NCBI GenBank assembly: GCA_905221605.1
Contig: CAJNDS010002765.1
Coordinates: forward strand, 186,001-250,000
DNA length: 64,000 bases
Direction of reading: 5' to 3'
Source of the DNA: Symbiodinium natans
Taxonomy: Eukaryota > Sar > Dinophyceae > Suessiales > Symbiodiniaceae
This document shows positions 1-12,373 of this stretch, one piece after another. Positions within the stretch are counted from its first letter, which is position 1. Every line of letters starts with the position of its first letter. The position numbers and the translations under genes were made by a program. The notes under the pieces are model-generated. The model was not told the origin of the DNA. It saw only the letters and a list, made by a program, of their open reading frames with translations, and searched no databases.

Positions 1-1034
1 AAACCCGACAGCATGTTGAACCGTGACATATCGTGACATTGTTTGACCCTTCGGTTGTTGGGAGGTCTGAGCGCGCACTGAATTCAGGGACCTCACAGGG
101 CACTAGCACAGGGCGTCTATTCAGCGTTCTAACTTCTAGCAGAACCCGTCCCAACCCCCCAACTCCTCGGCTAGGCTCTCAATCCCTTGCCGTTACAAAA
201 TGATAGCTGATAACATTTTTCTGCTAGACTTACCAACTTCCAATTGGTATCCATAAAGTTTCACGGACGTTTCTTACGGGTGCTTCTGATACGGACATTC
301 GCGGACTGTCATGAAGTCTTCGCTATCGAGGGCGCCTCTGGAGCCTTGTGGAGCCTTGCACTCCATCGATCCTGGCCGATCTTGGCCATCGTAAAGTCGG
401 TAGTGGGCCGAGTTGGATGCCAAAGTGTTTTGGGGGACACATCAGATTGACATTTTGACTTCAGACTGGGTACAGGGCAACGTGGGCAAGTCTTCCAAGG
501 CTCAACCCCGACATAATTTTTGGGGTAAAGTTTAGGATTCGCCTGCTTTTTTTGTGTGATGTTCATTGTTTTGTGTGATACATTTAGATACTCCCAAGCA
601 ACGTTTGCCCTCATTCTGATGTGACTCCTAGAGAACTGCGTTTTCTGCCTCCACCGCATGAGACATTGTCACATGTGCTGTTTCAGTCTTTGCTGTAGTG
701 ACCCAGTTTCAGCACGTCGCATGCCTTGTCATGGGCCAAAGCAGCACCCTTGGGAGCACATTGCGTTGGTGTGCATTCAAGCAGTCTAGATAGCATCGTT
801 GAACTTGCACTGCTTTCGAGGTCTCGATGTGCTGAAGACGTGCGATGGAAGTGACGGACATGACGCCAACTGCTCATGGCATCAGATTTTCAGAATAGGC
901 TCAAATTGTTTTGTCCAGTACGCATGCTGTATACTCAGGCGAAGCCAGGCTCGGCGACGAGCGCCAACAGAGGCTTTGTGATTGTAATGTTCGAGGACAG
1001 ATACACATACGTGCTTGAGCGATCAATGGTGCAG
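1..1034. other. No gene recognised
   Basis: Short open stretches exist on both strands, but none has a convincing exon boundary or a recognisable protein motif. The DNA looks like intergenic or intron sequence upstream of the ankyrin gene. Confidence 0.4.
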
Positions 1035-1212
1035 GCTCTGCTATGTGGGACGACGATGTTGTGGTCAATTGTGCTGCCCTAGAGGCTGCTGGACATGTTG
1101 GTGTTGACAACACCGTGTCAGTTACAGCATGGATGCAGTTGGTCCATTCGAGAGCTCCAGGAGGGTGTGAAAAGCGTCGTGGCATCAGCGAACCGCGGTG
1201 GAGCTCGAATCA
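1035..1212 (+). CDS. Candidate exon, unknown protein
   Basis: A reading frame opens directly after a CAG acceptor and stays open to a stop at about 1213-1215. It reads AMWDDDVVVNCAALEAAG near its start and has balanced composition. It lies 75 bases upstream of the first clear ankyrin exon, so it may be an earlier exon of that gene. I do not recognise the sequence, and the donor site is not determined. Confidence 0.35.
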
Positions 1213-1287
1213 GTGATGAGGTGCTCTTGCATCAACCCGGTTAGTGAGTGGATGCCAACATGAGCGTATTTACCAATGTGCCCGCAG

Positions 1288-3463
1288 GTCTTGCTGAACC
1301 ATGAGCTTCTGCAATATGCTCGCCAGGCATACCGATCCCGCAGAAGTTGTCCAGTCATGATGGTATACCTAGTGCAGGGAAACCTACGTGGTGTCAGCGA
1401 AGCTCTGGACAAGGGCGCGTGGACAGAAACGCGTCGGCCGTTGGTTGCGGGCCCATCTGTGCTGGTTTGCAGCACTTGGTGCATTGTGCAGTGTCTGAGG
1501 TCATGAAGCCGCAGAAGCCCGATGCCGGAAAGAAAGGGCACGGTGTGCACCTCATGTGCATTGCATATCATTGCATGCGCATGTGCAGTGCCTGCAAGGT
1601 GCTTTTGCAACACTTCCGGGCAACACCACACGATCTTTCTTTGTCCCAGGATCCCGCCCACCTAGGCATCATTGGCGTGTGGCGTGAAGAAAGCAAGCAA
1701 TGAAAAGGAGCGGCTTGAGCTTGTAAATAGGGAACTGCGGAAGCCTTAGACTCGAACAGTGACAAGATGGCCTAGCCTATATAGCGAAGCTAAGAATGAG
1801 GAGAATCTCAAAGATTAGCAGTGCGAAGCACAAAGAAGCCGATCCGAACTCGAACGTGGCAAGTGAGACAAGGCCAAGAATAACTGCCAAGAAGGCAAGA
1901 ATCGCAAAGCACAGATCAAAAGGTGTCAAGAAACGCGACATGGAGGGCTGCATGGGCTAAGGCGAAGATCCTGCAGTGGTTGGAATGACACCCATAATGC
2001 CTGCTCCCAAGTGTGCATTTCAAATGCCCTTCAGAGTCGATGTTGGCCCCCCTTTTTGACAGCTCCCTGCACTCAGGTTTGCTGCCCAGAAAGGTGAATG
2101 CCTAAGCCAGCTCAGGGGGCATTCGCTTGCTCTTGTGTTGCCAGAGTTTTGTCCTGATGCTGCATGGCATCGTTCTGGGATGTGCAGTTACGATGCGAGG
2201 TGCTTAAAGAGGGCAGGCAAACTTGCAAATATTGCTTGGGTGTGACAAGCACAAACTAGGAGGATCCTTGGTCACGGCAGTAGCTGGCTGGGGTTTTTAG
2301 TACAGCCGGCCACATGGAGCGAGATGCACTGGCAAATTAAAGCCTCCAAGGCAGTTTGAGGGATTTCAATGCCCCTGAGGAACGCCACAACATATGGAAG
2401 GACATATATGCCGTCGCTGTACAAAGTGGAATTTATAGGATTACACGTTGTCTTGTGCCAAGGAGCAAAATGCATGCAAGTTCTGAATCAATATATCGGC
2501 ATCGTGAGCAAGACCTGCCGGTCAGCAAACCAATGCAAGGACATTCAACGCATGCAAGATCTGCCATCATTGTCGTAGACCTAAACATGCTGGCAGGGTC
2601 TGAAATCACAGCCATCATCAGACCTGGTAGCCCTATACCAAGTATACTCCCCAAAAATACACCAGCGCACGCACTTAGGGGCCCGCAGGCCCTCACCTCC
2701 CTCATCCCCCACGCAACGAGCGCAAAGAATGTGTTTCCAGACACATCAGCATATCGTGGGTTGATGCTGTTCGCACTATACCATGTGTTTCGCATGGCTA
2801 GCCGCCAATGGCAACCTCAAAAGTCGTGCTCCCTAATGCGCAGGCCACCACAACACTTGTACCTTCGACATTGGTAGTGCCGCAACGCTTCCCAAGCGTC
2901 TCCCTAATGGTGAGGGGCAGGATATGAGAAGATTACAGGTCAGAGATTTTGGAGCTTGGGTGACATGAATGACCGATGACACCTTGAGTGATGAAGTTTA
3001 TGTGCGACGTGCACATGAGGTTCAGTGGACTGTGTCAAGAGATTACTGCAAGCTCGCGCTGAAGTAAATGCGGTCTGGAGCTCTGAGTGTCCCGTCAGTA
3101 TGGGCCACTGAACACATTTAGACTGCAAGGTTGAAGAGGACGGTTGGAGTGCCCTGCACTTCGCGTCCAAGGAGGGTCACTTGCAAGAGCAGACCTGAGT
3201 TGGAGTTGTTTACGTGAACCGAGCTTGGAGCCATGTTTCGGATTAACTCCGTGATGACTTGTGCAACCAATGCTGGTTTCGCAAAGGTCTGTCAGGAGCT
3301 GCTGGAGTGCAAAGCAGATCCAGCGCCTGGTTCTTGTCCAGAGCCACACTGCCCTACAGAGTAGCCTCGATGCGTTGCATGTGTTCGCTGGGACATGGAA
3401 TGCTCCAGGCTCGCAAACATTGATGACCAGCGGCCTCTAGACGTCGCAGATGAGGACGTCTTG
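1288..3463 (+). CDS. Ankyrin-repeat protein, partial gene model
   Basis: Exons read by eye: 1288-1326, 1378-1443, 1500 to about 1540, then after a large gap 3020-3072, 3130-3186, 3287-3324 and 3409-3463. Joined in phase they give the ankyrin pattern: GNLRGVSEALDKGAWTETR, then VDCVKRLLQARAEVNA, DGWSALHFASKEGHLQ, VCQELLECKADPA and DDQRPLDVADED. These match helix-turn-helix repeat units such as 'DGWTALHFAAxxGH' and 'LLLxxGADxN'. Ankyrin repeats normally act as protein-binding scaffolds, and nothing here shows the partner. Donors are a mix of GC, GT and GA. The 1541-3019 stretch must be intron or hold exons I could not place; 1683-1746 reads as a charged helix (KKASNEKERLELVNREL) and may be one. 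The start codon and true 3' end are unknown. Confidence 0.75.
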
Positions 3464-4920
3464 GTGTCCGCGGGTGTGACAACGTTGGTGTGCACGACAG
3501 GGCTGAGCAGCAAGCGGGATGGCCCTTCCTGCAGGAGATGTCCTTTAAGGAGAAGTTCAAGTTGATATGCAAGGATCGGGACTCGCCTTGCCTTGTGACA
3601 TCGTGACACTTCCAGGACTGCATGCTCGTGCCTGTACTAAGGATTTGCCTGCTTGACGTCACTTTTGCTCTTTCTGTGAAGCAGAACTTAGAAGGTATCC
3701 ATGCATAGAATGTGGCTTCTCAGACAGAGCAAGTAGCAGCAGTGTTTCACGCGTCCATTTCCTGGCTCCGGTCAGATGGCAGCTCTGGATTTTCAAGCTA
3801 ATGCAGAGCTTTCGAACCACATGCGTTTCATTGAGAAGCCATCACGTAAGCCGGCGAGGTCTTTGTGTTCAGCTTGTGAAGTGTGCAAGCCTTCAGCGAA
3901 AAAGGCTGCATTTGCACCGACGCAGAGATCTGCAGACGAGGGACTGCATGCGCTTTGTGGCTCTTAGTGGCAGGTCAGTGCCCACTTGAGTCTCTTCAAA
4001 GAAGATGTCAGCATGTCAGCACTTTCCAACCAAGCAGGGCAGGGCCTGTCAGGTCTGTCAGCATTCGTCAGTTACAAAGACCTAAGCTAGTATGAGATAT
4101 GAATGACATGAATGAATCTTCAGAGTCTGTTTCGGGACTATGGGACTACTTGCCCAGGCGGGTCAAAGCCGCCTTGAGTTTTCTGCTCAGCACGTCTAGT
4201 GACTTGTGTGACTTGATGTGACAGGTCTTTTGAGCCTGGGCCCAAGCTGGTGCAACATGATGCAACACACGTCTCACGGCCCTACCCGGCAGTTTTACCT
4301 TTTTGAACCGTGATTCTCCAAACACCATGCGCTCACGCGGGGTTCGTACAGGGGTAAGGCAAGGTCATGCTACCGCGACATCCGTGACCCATTGCGAACC
4401 AATCTAGCACTTGCTTTTCGGATCACCTTCCAAGAGCACGACGCAGGACATATCGCGAGCATGCGTGTTAACCACTTGTCGGCCTGGACTTGGACCAATC
4501 GCAAGTGTGCACTCCCTGCCCAGGGTTTTGAATTTTCTCTATCAAAGATATGTGATTTTACCTTCATATGTGTTCAAGTCTCAGGCTGGCAAACCTCACT
4601 CATCGACGATCGTACAGCTCCTTGCCCAGTTTCCTCGGTAGTTCTTGAACAGTCTTGATGATGCTCTGCACTTGCTAATGTTCAAGTTCCCCTCCCTCTC
4701 CACCCTGTTAAAGGCGAGGACACGTGTCGTTTGCATCATGTATGCGTCCGCCCCCTTTTCATTGCTGTTTCTTCGTGATGCGCTGTTGTCGCTTTTTGGA
4801 CCTGGGTTCGTCCTTGCCGGCACAAACTTATGCATGTACACGTGGACTTCAATACAGCTCCACGACACGAGATCGAGTCGCTGCTTTGCATGCAAGTGAT
4901 TCAGCAGTTCTGAGCTACAG
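3464..4920. other. No confident gene; possible 3' part of the ankyrin gene
   Basis: Open stretches at about 3540-3609 (reading FKLICKDRDSPCLVTS) and 3776-3967 could be terminal exons of the ankyrin gene, but frame and boundaries cannot be decided. TGTGAC-type motifs recur around 4200-4225. No recognisable protein family was seen. Confidence 0.3.
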
Positions 4921-5020
4921 GACGACTTCGCCGACGTATGCAAAGCCTCCACAGGCAGCGACCACGAAGCATGCGTCACACCGTGCCCGTTCGATGGTGT
5001 CAGCTTAGCTGGCATAGCTG
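4921..5020 (+). CDS. Candidate cysteine-containing exon
   Basis: Immediately after a TACAG acceptor a frame reads DDFADVCKASTGSDHEACV, continues with three more cysteines or small residues, and reaches a plausible GT donor near 5020. The spacing of cysteines and the acidic start look coding. It could be the 5' end of the coiled-coil gene that follows or a separate gene. Family not recognised. Confidence 0.4.
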
Positions 5021-5328
5021 CAGGTGGCTTCTTCGTGTGGACGAATTGGTTTAGATGGCAGCTGTTTGTCTGAAGGCTTCGAACAGACTGCTGCCCCCGA
5101 GATCCACGGTTGATCACGAGCTGTGTGCGTTTCTTCAGATTCAGCCGCTTGGACGGTTCAGGTCATGAAAGGCAACCGACAGTGTTGGACCATCAGGATG
5201 AGGCCTGGAGTGGATGCAAGTGTCCATGAAAGCTCCGTGGGACTTCTGGTGTGGCAGATTCTGGACTGTAGACTTGAGCATGCGGCTCTGGTAGCGTTGC
5301 CCTCAGTCGCCTCACAATGAGTCCACAA

Positions 5329-7337
5329 GGTTTAAATCAAGCCAAACAGTGCTTAAACAGTGCTTGCAGGCCAGACAGCTGCGATTACAAGCTGCAGAGC
5401 AGGAGGCCAACTTCTAAGCTTTGCACACAAGCTTCTTCCTTTTGCCGCTGCTTTTTTCGATTGCTCAGGCCAACAGGGAGCAGATCCAAGTGCAGCAGAG
5501 GTGTCGCAGTGATTGGCAGTGATTGGCAGTGACTGGCAGTGCCTTCCGGGTCCTTTGCAGTCCTCGTCGCCCCATGTCTCTCACCCTGTGAGGTTAACGG
5601 CCTTACGTGAAGAGGTGGGCAAGTAGTCAAGAAGAACTTGTGCGTCGGCAAATACAGAGCTAATGTGCTGTGCGACTTTCAGAATCGTTAGGGCAGGGAG
5701 TTGGGGGTGGGTCGGGCGGGAATGATTGCGTTGTCATTGCCGTTCCAAGAGAATCCGCACTATTAGGTTTTGGTTGCATGAATCCGCCATTCTGGTTGTT
5801 CGACGCCATTGCCGACCATCTCATGGTCACTTCAGACGTGCAGGGTCCAGCCGCAAATATGTCTCATGCTGTCTCGCAAGTGCATGGTCGATGCTCGCTG
5901 GAAGCAGGGGTTGGTCGGAAAGCACGCGCAGCTCGTGACTTGCGATCGTGTCTGAAAAAGTATCCAACCCACAGTTGCAATGATTCGATCCCAAGTCCTC
6001 ATTTTCCTTATATTTCCTTATGCTTCTTCTGCGCAGGTTCTGCAAGAGCAGAAGCGGTCCAGTCCCGAGAGTTCAAGATGACCACCTCATTCTGACACTT
6101 TCCGCTGCCCAGGCAGGATTTTCTGCAGGCAGCACTGCAACGCGCCGCTCGGCATTGCAGCTGAATTTCAGCTACGTCTCAGCTACATCTCAGGGCTTGA
6201 GAAGATAACCTTCAGATTGTTGTGGTATGGCTGAAGCATGCTGAAGCTAATCACTGTGCTGTTCGAGTTGTGTGCTGTAGACGGCGTGGGCAACTTGCGG
6301 GAAACTGCAGGCCCAAGCAGGAGGTGCAGCGATGCAGCTCGCATCCGCCATGACGTCCCAGCGCCACAAGCTGAGAGTCTGGGCGCGTTGGACAAGTCAG
6401 TTCACAGTAGTGCTCCCTCCAATGTAAACCTAGAAATTGAGGATAGGTTCCGAAACATGGATTTGAATCTTCGTGTGCTCAGCGAACTACGACGAGCGAC
6501 TATAGACGCTGCATCAAGCACAGCCTGACATCCGCACGGCTTTGTCATCTGCCACTGTATGACAGTACCATGTCCAAGAGGTCCATGGAAGATCTCTTCC
6601 GCAACAACGTCTTGGAGCACCAGCGTAGTGAACAGACGTCAAGAACATGGACGCTGCCCTGGAACAGAGCCAGACTTTGCTTCAACACTCCAAGCAGTTC
6701 CTGCAGCTGAACATCTGTGCAATGTTTTGATGGATGTCCAATTCTCCCATTGCGAGATCGGTACGGCCGCGAGATGGTCGGTGGTCTCATGGTCAAGTCT
6801 CAAGTTCCCATGCCAGAAAACACTCCAGGCAGCCTCCCAGGGCTGCAGCGAAAGTTCCCAAAAGAAATGTGCAAAGAAATTTTGCGCGGGGATAGCTTGC
6901 CTTCGTTTTTGCTTGGGGCTTTTGGGTGTTCAGGCCCGATCAATTGTCAACTTGTAGGTGGTGCCGTGTACACCTCATTGCTTGCTTCAAGACAAGAAAC
7001 GTAACCACTGTTGCGAGCGATGTGTATGAACTGATAAGACAAGTGCACACTGTGTTGAGGCCAAGAAGCTGCAGTGGCAGCACGCAGCCCAATCCTCAAT
7101 GTGAACCTTGTATTTCTGCAGTGATCCCTGCTCGAGGCTCAGAATCAACTTCTTGCGGGAAAGCCTTTGCTGTCATCTCTGCGCCGTGAGTGCCAGGAAG
7201 GGCCATATTGCATCGCAGTCATCCGCGCTCTTGAGAGCTTGACTGCACGTTTGTTGCAGGATCGACAGATGCGGTTTCAACAGGCGGCCTTTGAGCAACA
7301 TATGTTCTTCATACCAGCGGAAGGAGCAGAGTCATAG
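5329..7337 (+). CDS. Coiled-coil protein, unknown function
   Basis: Joined exons give long runs of helix-forming residues. 5329-5405 reads SQTVLKQCLQARQLRLQAAE; 5469-5500 reads ANREQIQVQQR; 5593 to about 5622 reads LTALREEVGK; an exon from 6037 reads FCKSRSGPVPRVQDDHLIL. Further candidates are around 6626-6718 (KNMDAALEQSQTLLQHSKQ) and 7137-7337, which reads ALESLTARLLQDRQMRFQQA and ends in a stop at 7335-7337. Phases agree for the first three junctions. The heptad-like spacing indicates a coiled coil, probably structural or scaffolding. The upstream limit is unclear; an ATG at 5317-5319 is possible. The 6.1-7.1 kb part probably holds more exons than I can place. Confidence 0.6.
5506..5541. 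repeat. Ten-base tandem repeat in an intron
   Basis: The unit gcagtgattg occurs in about three and a half copies with one or two substitutions, inside the intron that follows the exon ending at 5500. Confidence 0.8.
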
Positions 7338-8902
7338 GTGCCCATCCCATACCGCTATATATGGGGCTTTTTCAGCAGTGAAGGAAACGAGAAGGAATAT
7401 CTCAGCATATGGGCCCAAAACTGAGGAGGCTAAGGAAAGCTAAGCAGAGCTGAAAAAACCCAAGTAAAGCTAAATAATTCCATGGCTCCTGGTCGCACCC
7501 CAAAGAGTTTCCAGAAAGAACCGCGTGTGTAGGGTTGAGGAGTGAGTAGGTCGTCTATAGTGGGGTTGCCATTGGGCTGGCCTCTTTTGCTGTGGTTTTT
7601 TGTTGGTTATCCAGTGGTCTGCAGAAGACCCGACGACTCCAATAAGAAAGCTGCCAGAACCAAAGGAAACGAAACAAAGCCAAACTAGAGCAAAAGTATG
7701 AAAAACTCAGAACAAAAGACACGGAAAACCAACAGAAACCAAGAAACGCAAGACAAAACTACAAAAAGCCAAAAACAACCAAAAACAACTAGAAAACACT
7801 AGAAAAAACTAAAAATCCCAGATTTCGGGCTTGCCCCCGGAGGTTTTCTTTTTGTTAATTGAGAAGCCTTCCTGAACAAGCTGCTGCCTTTTGCCATTTG
7901 TGTCCGAGGAGCTTCGGAGCCATCACCAGAAGGATCGCAAGACTCTAGAAGGTTTAACAATGGAATGAACTCTCATTTGTGCTGCTAGCATGGATTCTAA
8001 GCAAAGGAATTATCTTGGAAAAAATTAGTTCCCTTGCGCGTGGTCTGGCCGTGAAAGGGCCCCTCATAAAGAGGTACGGGATGGGCACGCGAGACAGAGA
8101 GCAGGAGAGAGCATTGGCGGTGAAACCATCAAACAGCTCTTTTGACGTCGGTGTTGATACTTGCCACATGTTGCCACACAAGCGCAACAACTTCGCTGGA
8201 GCTTCGTCTGCTGCAGCCACAGCGAGGCGACTTCTGTTAGATCGTGTGTTTCAACATTGGGGAAGGAAGTTCAAGGTAGACTCAGCCAGACACACAGAGA
8301 ACGCAGAAGCAGTGTAGAAGAAAAAGAAATACGTACAGAGAGAATGAAAGACATAAGGCATTTTGCCAGACAGAGGAAGCGAAGGTGGCCAACAATGCGC
8401 AAACAACCAAAAGCCTCAAGAACCATGTACGACATGAGAGATAGCGAAGCGGCTGGACAGCTAGAGGGTCCAAGAAGTTTCGTCTGAGCACCTGATCATT
8501 GTGTCTGCAAATGGGGGCCCCTCCCCTTCGAGAAAGAGCTGTCAACCTTCAGGTTTCCCTGTCGTACGCCATCAATCTCATGACGCCTTAACTTTGTTTG
8601 ACACATAGTCACTTCGATCTTTGTTTGCGCTTGACATTTACTGACTTATTGTCTTGTTTGTCACCGCTGCTTGAATCGGAGGAGACGTGCCTGTCATCCG
8701 GTGTCCAACCCCCTGTCAAAAAATCAAAGAGTTGAAGCCAGTTTTTGAGCCTTTTGATTGTGAGAACAAGACACGGCAATGTCGCTGCACAATGCAGTTT
8801 TCTCGTCCGGGTCGTGGCAAAGAGGATGGCCTACGACCTAGACAAGCCTGTGAGAGAGCTGCAGTGCACCCCTTTTTCGTGTACCGTTGCTTTCCACCAA
8901 AG
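7338..8902. other. Intergenic; adenine-rich tract and one weak open stretch
   Basis: Bases 7640-7830 are unusually rich in A and C on the + strand, with repeated small words such as aaaac, aaaacc and ctagaaa. A weak frame at about 7979-8317 reads AAATARRLLLDRVFQHWGRK and may be an exon, but its boundaries are not clear. Nothing else is supported. Confidence 0.4.
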
Positions 8903-9475
8903 GTGATGAGGACATCAGGCCCACATTGAAACCTCTGTCTGACGTCCTGCAACACCTCTCGCGACACAATGTCCAGTTGAAGGGCATTGCGAGCGGAGCT
9001 GCACGAGATTCGGTCGGAGCTGGCGGCGGAGCAGGTGTGAAGCAACAATGGCCGTGCCCCGTTCTAGGATGTTCTAGGCATACATCACGACTGCAGGCAC
9101 GCGGAGCTCGGATCAGCCTGCCGAGTCCACAGAAGATGTTTTGAAGTTTTGGGCAAACATCTTCCATGAGCCAAACAAGTTGTTCGCACGGGCGGTCAAT
9201 CATTGTCAGGGTTTCATGGGGATCCTGAAGACCCTAGGCACACGCAGGCCCTGGAAAAGGAGAAACGATCCTTGCAGGCTTGGGACATGTTTCATTCTTT
9301 TCTGGAGCGAGTCTTCTGTGATGCCAGGAGCGATGTGAATCCCCTGCCGCTTGCCGCTTGCGGCCTTGTGCCAGGCAAAGACGACCGATGCCATGTCCGA
9401 GTGCAGGGCTTGGCTGCGAAGTTGGAAGAGCTTGGAAACAGTCACATAGGATCATATAGTAATATAGTCGCGTAA
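8903..9475 (+). CDS. Candidate exons of an unidentified helical protein
   Basis: After an AAAG acceptor a frame reads DEDIRPTLKPLSDVLQHLSR. In a second frame nearby (8985-9035) the DNA reads ALRAELHEIRSELAAEQ, a good coiled-coil heptad. Downstream pieces read KFWANIFHEPNKLFARAV and QALEKEKRSLQAWDMFHSF. The different frames imply several small exons, but I could not fix their joins. No family recognised. Confidence 0.35.
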
Positions 9476-9592
9476 CGTGCAGTAGCATATAGGAACGTGC
9501 AGTAACATATAGTAAACCATGTAGCATATAGTACCATATTCACATAGAGTAACGCATAGGAACGTACAGGTAGCGCATAGTAACATACAGAA
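9439..9592. repeat. Degenerate tandem repeat of a cagtaacatatag-like unit
   Basis: About nine imperfect copies of a 14 to 20 base unit built on agtaacatatag and ggaacgtacag occur in a row. Spacing is irregular and copies differ by several bases. It lies downstream of the candidate exons ending near 9475. Confidence 0.8.
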
Positions 9593-10904
9593 TCTGAACA
9601 ACTCCGAACCGTACAGCTGCGCATGATGCATCTGAGGTTGCAAATGCAGTTCGAGGCACAGTGCACTTCTCTTGTTTTTCACAGCAGCGGGCTGGGTCAG
9701 GGGACAAAATGCTTTCCTTCAACTCGCAGGAGCTGGTGGGAGACTCGAGAGATGGTGCTCCTCTCACAGGTTCGTAGGCTGTCAAGGTTTCGGCTGTTCT
9801 TCTCAACAGGTGTTCACATGTTGCAGCAGGTGACACTCGCCTGAGGTAGAGACCGATGAGTTCTTTTTTTTAGCCTAGCTGCGTGGCTCCGGCCAAAGAT
9901 GCTTGCGCCACGCGACAACATGTTTGCTTGCATCATTGTACCCAACCCGATGCTCGGCGATCTCCCAGCAAAAGGGCTGAGATGCGCTTCGGATTCTGCG
10001 GGGCTTCCAGACTTGCCAAATCCTTCCAAATTGAAGACGCTGGCAAAGTCAACCGCCGGCAACTTCCCGAATGCCGTCCGACTGCTCAACAGCTTGGATA
10101 CGTAGTTAGTATATTGTACCATAGAGCTTTCACTGGTGACAGCCCCTTGTCCCAGGCGAGCTCTAAGGCACGGTGTTCCGAAAGTGCATGGAGAAACGCA
10201 TGCCTGTTTCAAAACGACGTGTCCTGAGCAGGTTGAGCTATGGGTCGTCTCGGGCTGCTCTTTGAGCTGCGGCACGCCGAGACCAGGCGCGAAGCTGGGT
10301 TCTTGCATGGCCGAGCCTTGGGCACTCGTTCACAGGAGAAGTCGGGTGCTTTCTTGTGCTTCTGTACCTTGCTTTTGCACAGCCCGGTGCACTTCGCAGC
10401 AACTCTCGGCATGAATTCTCGACACAGCTATACTGTTGAGTGGGCGTGATCGCTCGGACACCCGAAACTGCAGGAGCATGTTGCAGCGCTTTCTTGTGAA
10501 CAGCCAACAAGTGATTTGTCAAGACAGTAGGCCGATCAAGTACGAGCCATTTGTTTTCGCAGGCCAGGTGAGACAGTGACTGTTGTTGGGGCACGCTCGG
10601 AGCGCGGGCCTTGGGACTGGCGGCCCGTAGGCATGGAGATATTGTTAGCTTTCCCATTTTCGGAGGCTCGGAGCTTGGGACTGCTACACGTCCGGCCTGC
10701 TAAGAGCTCAGTCGGCTCAGGTTCATGTAGGTAGCAGGGGCACTTGCAGCCTTCTCTTCTCTCATCTTGAAGGCAGCTTCGCACTGGAGCTTCATGCTAT
10801 CCCTGCTGGGCAATGTCGGTACCTGAAGACGGTCAGCTGACTTTGGAGTCTATGCCGCTATGCCTTTCAGGTTGGCACCGGTGTGGGTCTCGCATCAAGC
10901 CCAG

Positions 10905-10938
<34 letters not shown>

Positions 10939-11731
10939 AATTGTATGTGTATGCGCATGCCCAAGGATCGGCGTGGCCGTTTGCTGACGTACATGAGACT
11001 GAGGCCAGGAACAGATGATTCGTCGGCATCTTTGTGCCGCTCACAGGAGATCTTCTGGCGTGTTCAAGTTGTGGTTACAAGTGCAAAACAGATGCGGAAG
11101 TGTCAGTCCTTACATTCATCATAGCTGAACTTCGTTCACGCCGCGTGTGCTTTTTTTCCTGGGCAGGACCTGGACACTCCAGGACATTCCATTGCTAGTC
11201 CGCGAATTGTCAGCCCATCCAGCCGAGTACAGCTGCGCCAAGCAGAGTGTTGGTGTGGCGGTCTTGCATGAGGTACGTGATACGTCTGTCATCCCAGAAG
11301 AACCCGAAGTGGTTTCTAGCGGTGACAGCCAGTGGCTTAAAAGGGTGCAGCCTGGATCCTTTCTTGCGTAATGCCTGCCGCACAGTTCCATGCACAGGTG
11401 GTGAGGCAGAGGCTTCACAAGCGTCAAATTTCATCCACATTGAGTACAAGTATGTCAAGGCTCGTCAACATCGGCTTCGCTGCAGTGCATGACGTCCGTA
11501 GCCGTAGCAGTGATATTGCCAGGACCGGCGACAAGTCAAGGATTGTGGACCCTCCATCCAATGGGAGGACTTGCAGTCTGTCGCAACATGTCGCAATGCT
11601 GTGAGCCTTGGTGCGCCTTTGGTGGCAAGTTTGTGACAGTTTGTGACACGCAGGACAGTATAGCCAATCGTTTAGTGAGTTTGCCCTTTGAGCCAGCCAG
11701 CTCAGCATCGCTCTTTGCGTGACTCGTTCGA
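9593..11731. other. Ambiguous stretch with a TG microsatellite
   Basis: A TG dinucleotide run of about 15 units occupies 10907-10936. Short candidate exons include one around 9697-9769 reading DKMLSFNSQELVGDSRDG and one at 11147-11371 reading DIPLLVRELSAHPAEYS. A 164-codon open stretch on the minus strand (9814-10308) overlaps plus-strand frames of similar quality, so no strand can be chosen. Confidence 0.35.
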
Positions 11732-12373
11732 GCCGAGTTGCGGGCAATCGTTGAAAGGTTGCTTGACAGGCCGGGAAGTATCTGGATCATCTCTGACTCG
11801 AAGTTCAACGATGTACTCCTGGCACGTTGACCCTATCATTCTCATGGTTGAAATCTGAGTCCAACATGCATGGTAGCTGTGAGGTGAGGGAACAGCCCAG
11901 AATCACTCGAACAACTCTGGTCGAGATTTTGGCGCGTCTGATACCTTGAACCTTTGGTGTTGAGGCTCGGAGGTATTGCCATGCTGGTGAGAGCTGTGCC
12001 AAGGTCGCGATAAGCTGGACATGGAGTTCCGGCATTCCTTGCAGGAGACATGGAATAATTGCACTACTTTAGCAACTATGAGCAGCTACTACCAGGTCCA
12101 GCAGGTCCAGCAGGTCCAACAGTTGTGCGCTGTCAGGGTGCTATGTGGTTCTGGCCCTGAGATGTCATCAACGTCAGGATGTTTCTCACTCTCCGGAGTG
12201 GAGCGGACGAGAGCCGGAAGACGACGGGCCGGGGACCGCATTAACTGTGCTCAGAATCAATGTTGCAGGTGGAACGAGTCAGTGAAGCTGCATCGCATAG
12301 CTTTACGGAGGTCAAGCCACCACAGTGCTGGAACGAACTGGAGCTCCAAACTTGGACTGGGATCAAAGAATAG
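11732..12373 (+). CDS. 3' exons of an unidentified gene
   Basis: Three stretches follow good AG acceptors. About 11732-11827 reads AELRAIVERLLDRPGSIWII and then an aspartate-containing tail. From 12178 a frame reads DVSHSPEWSGREPEDDG. From 12269 a frame reads VERVSEAASHSFTEVKP and ends at a stop at 12371-12373. The last two can be joined in phase if a GA donor is used. The first contains a helix followed by a beta-strand-like SIWIISDS, but I do not recognise the fold. Confidence 0.4.
12093..12121. repeat. Nine-base tandem repeat
   Basis: The unit caggtccag is present in about three copies. Confidence 0.8.
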
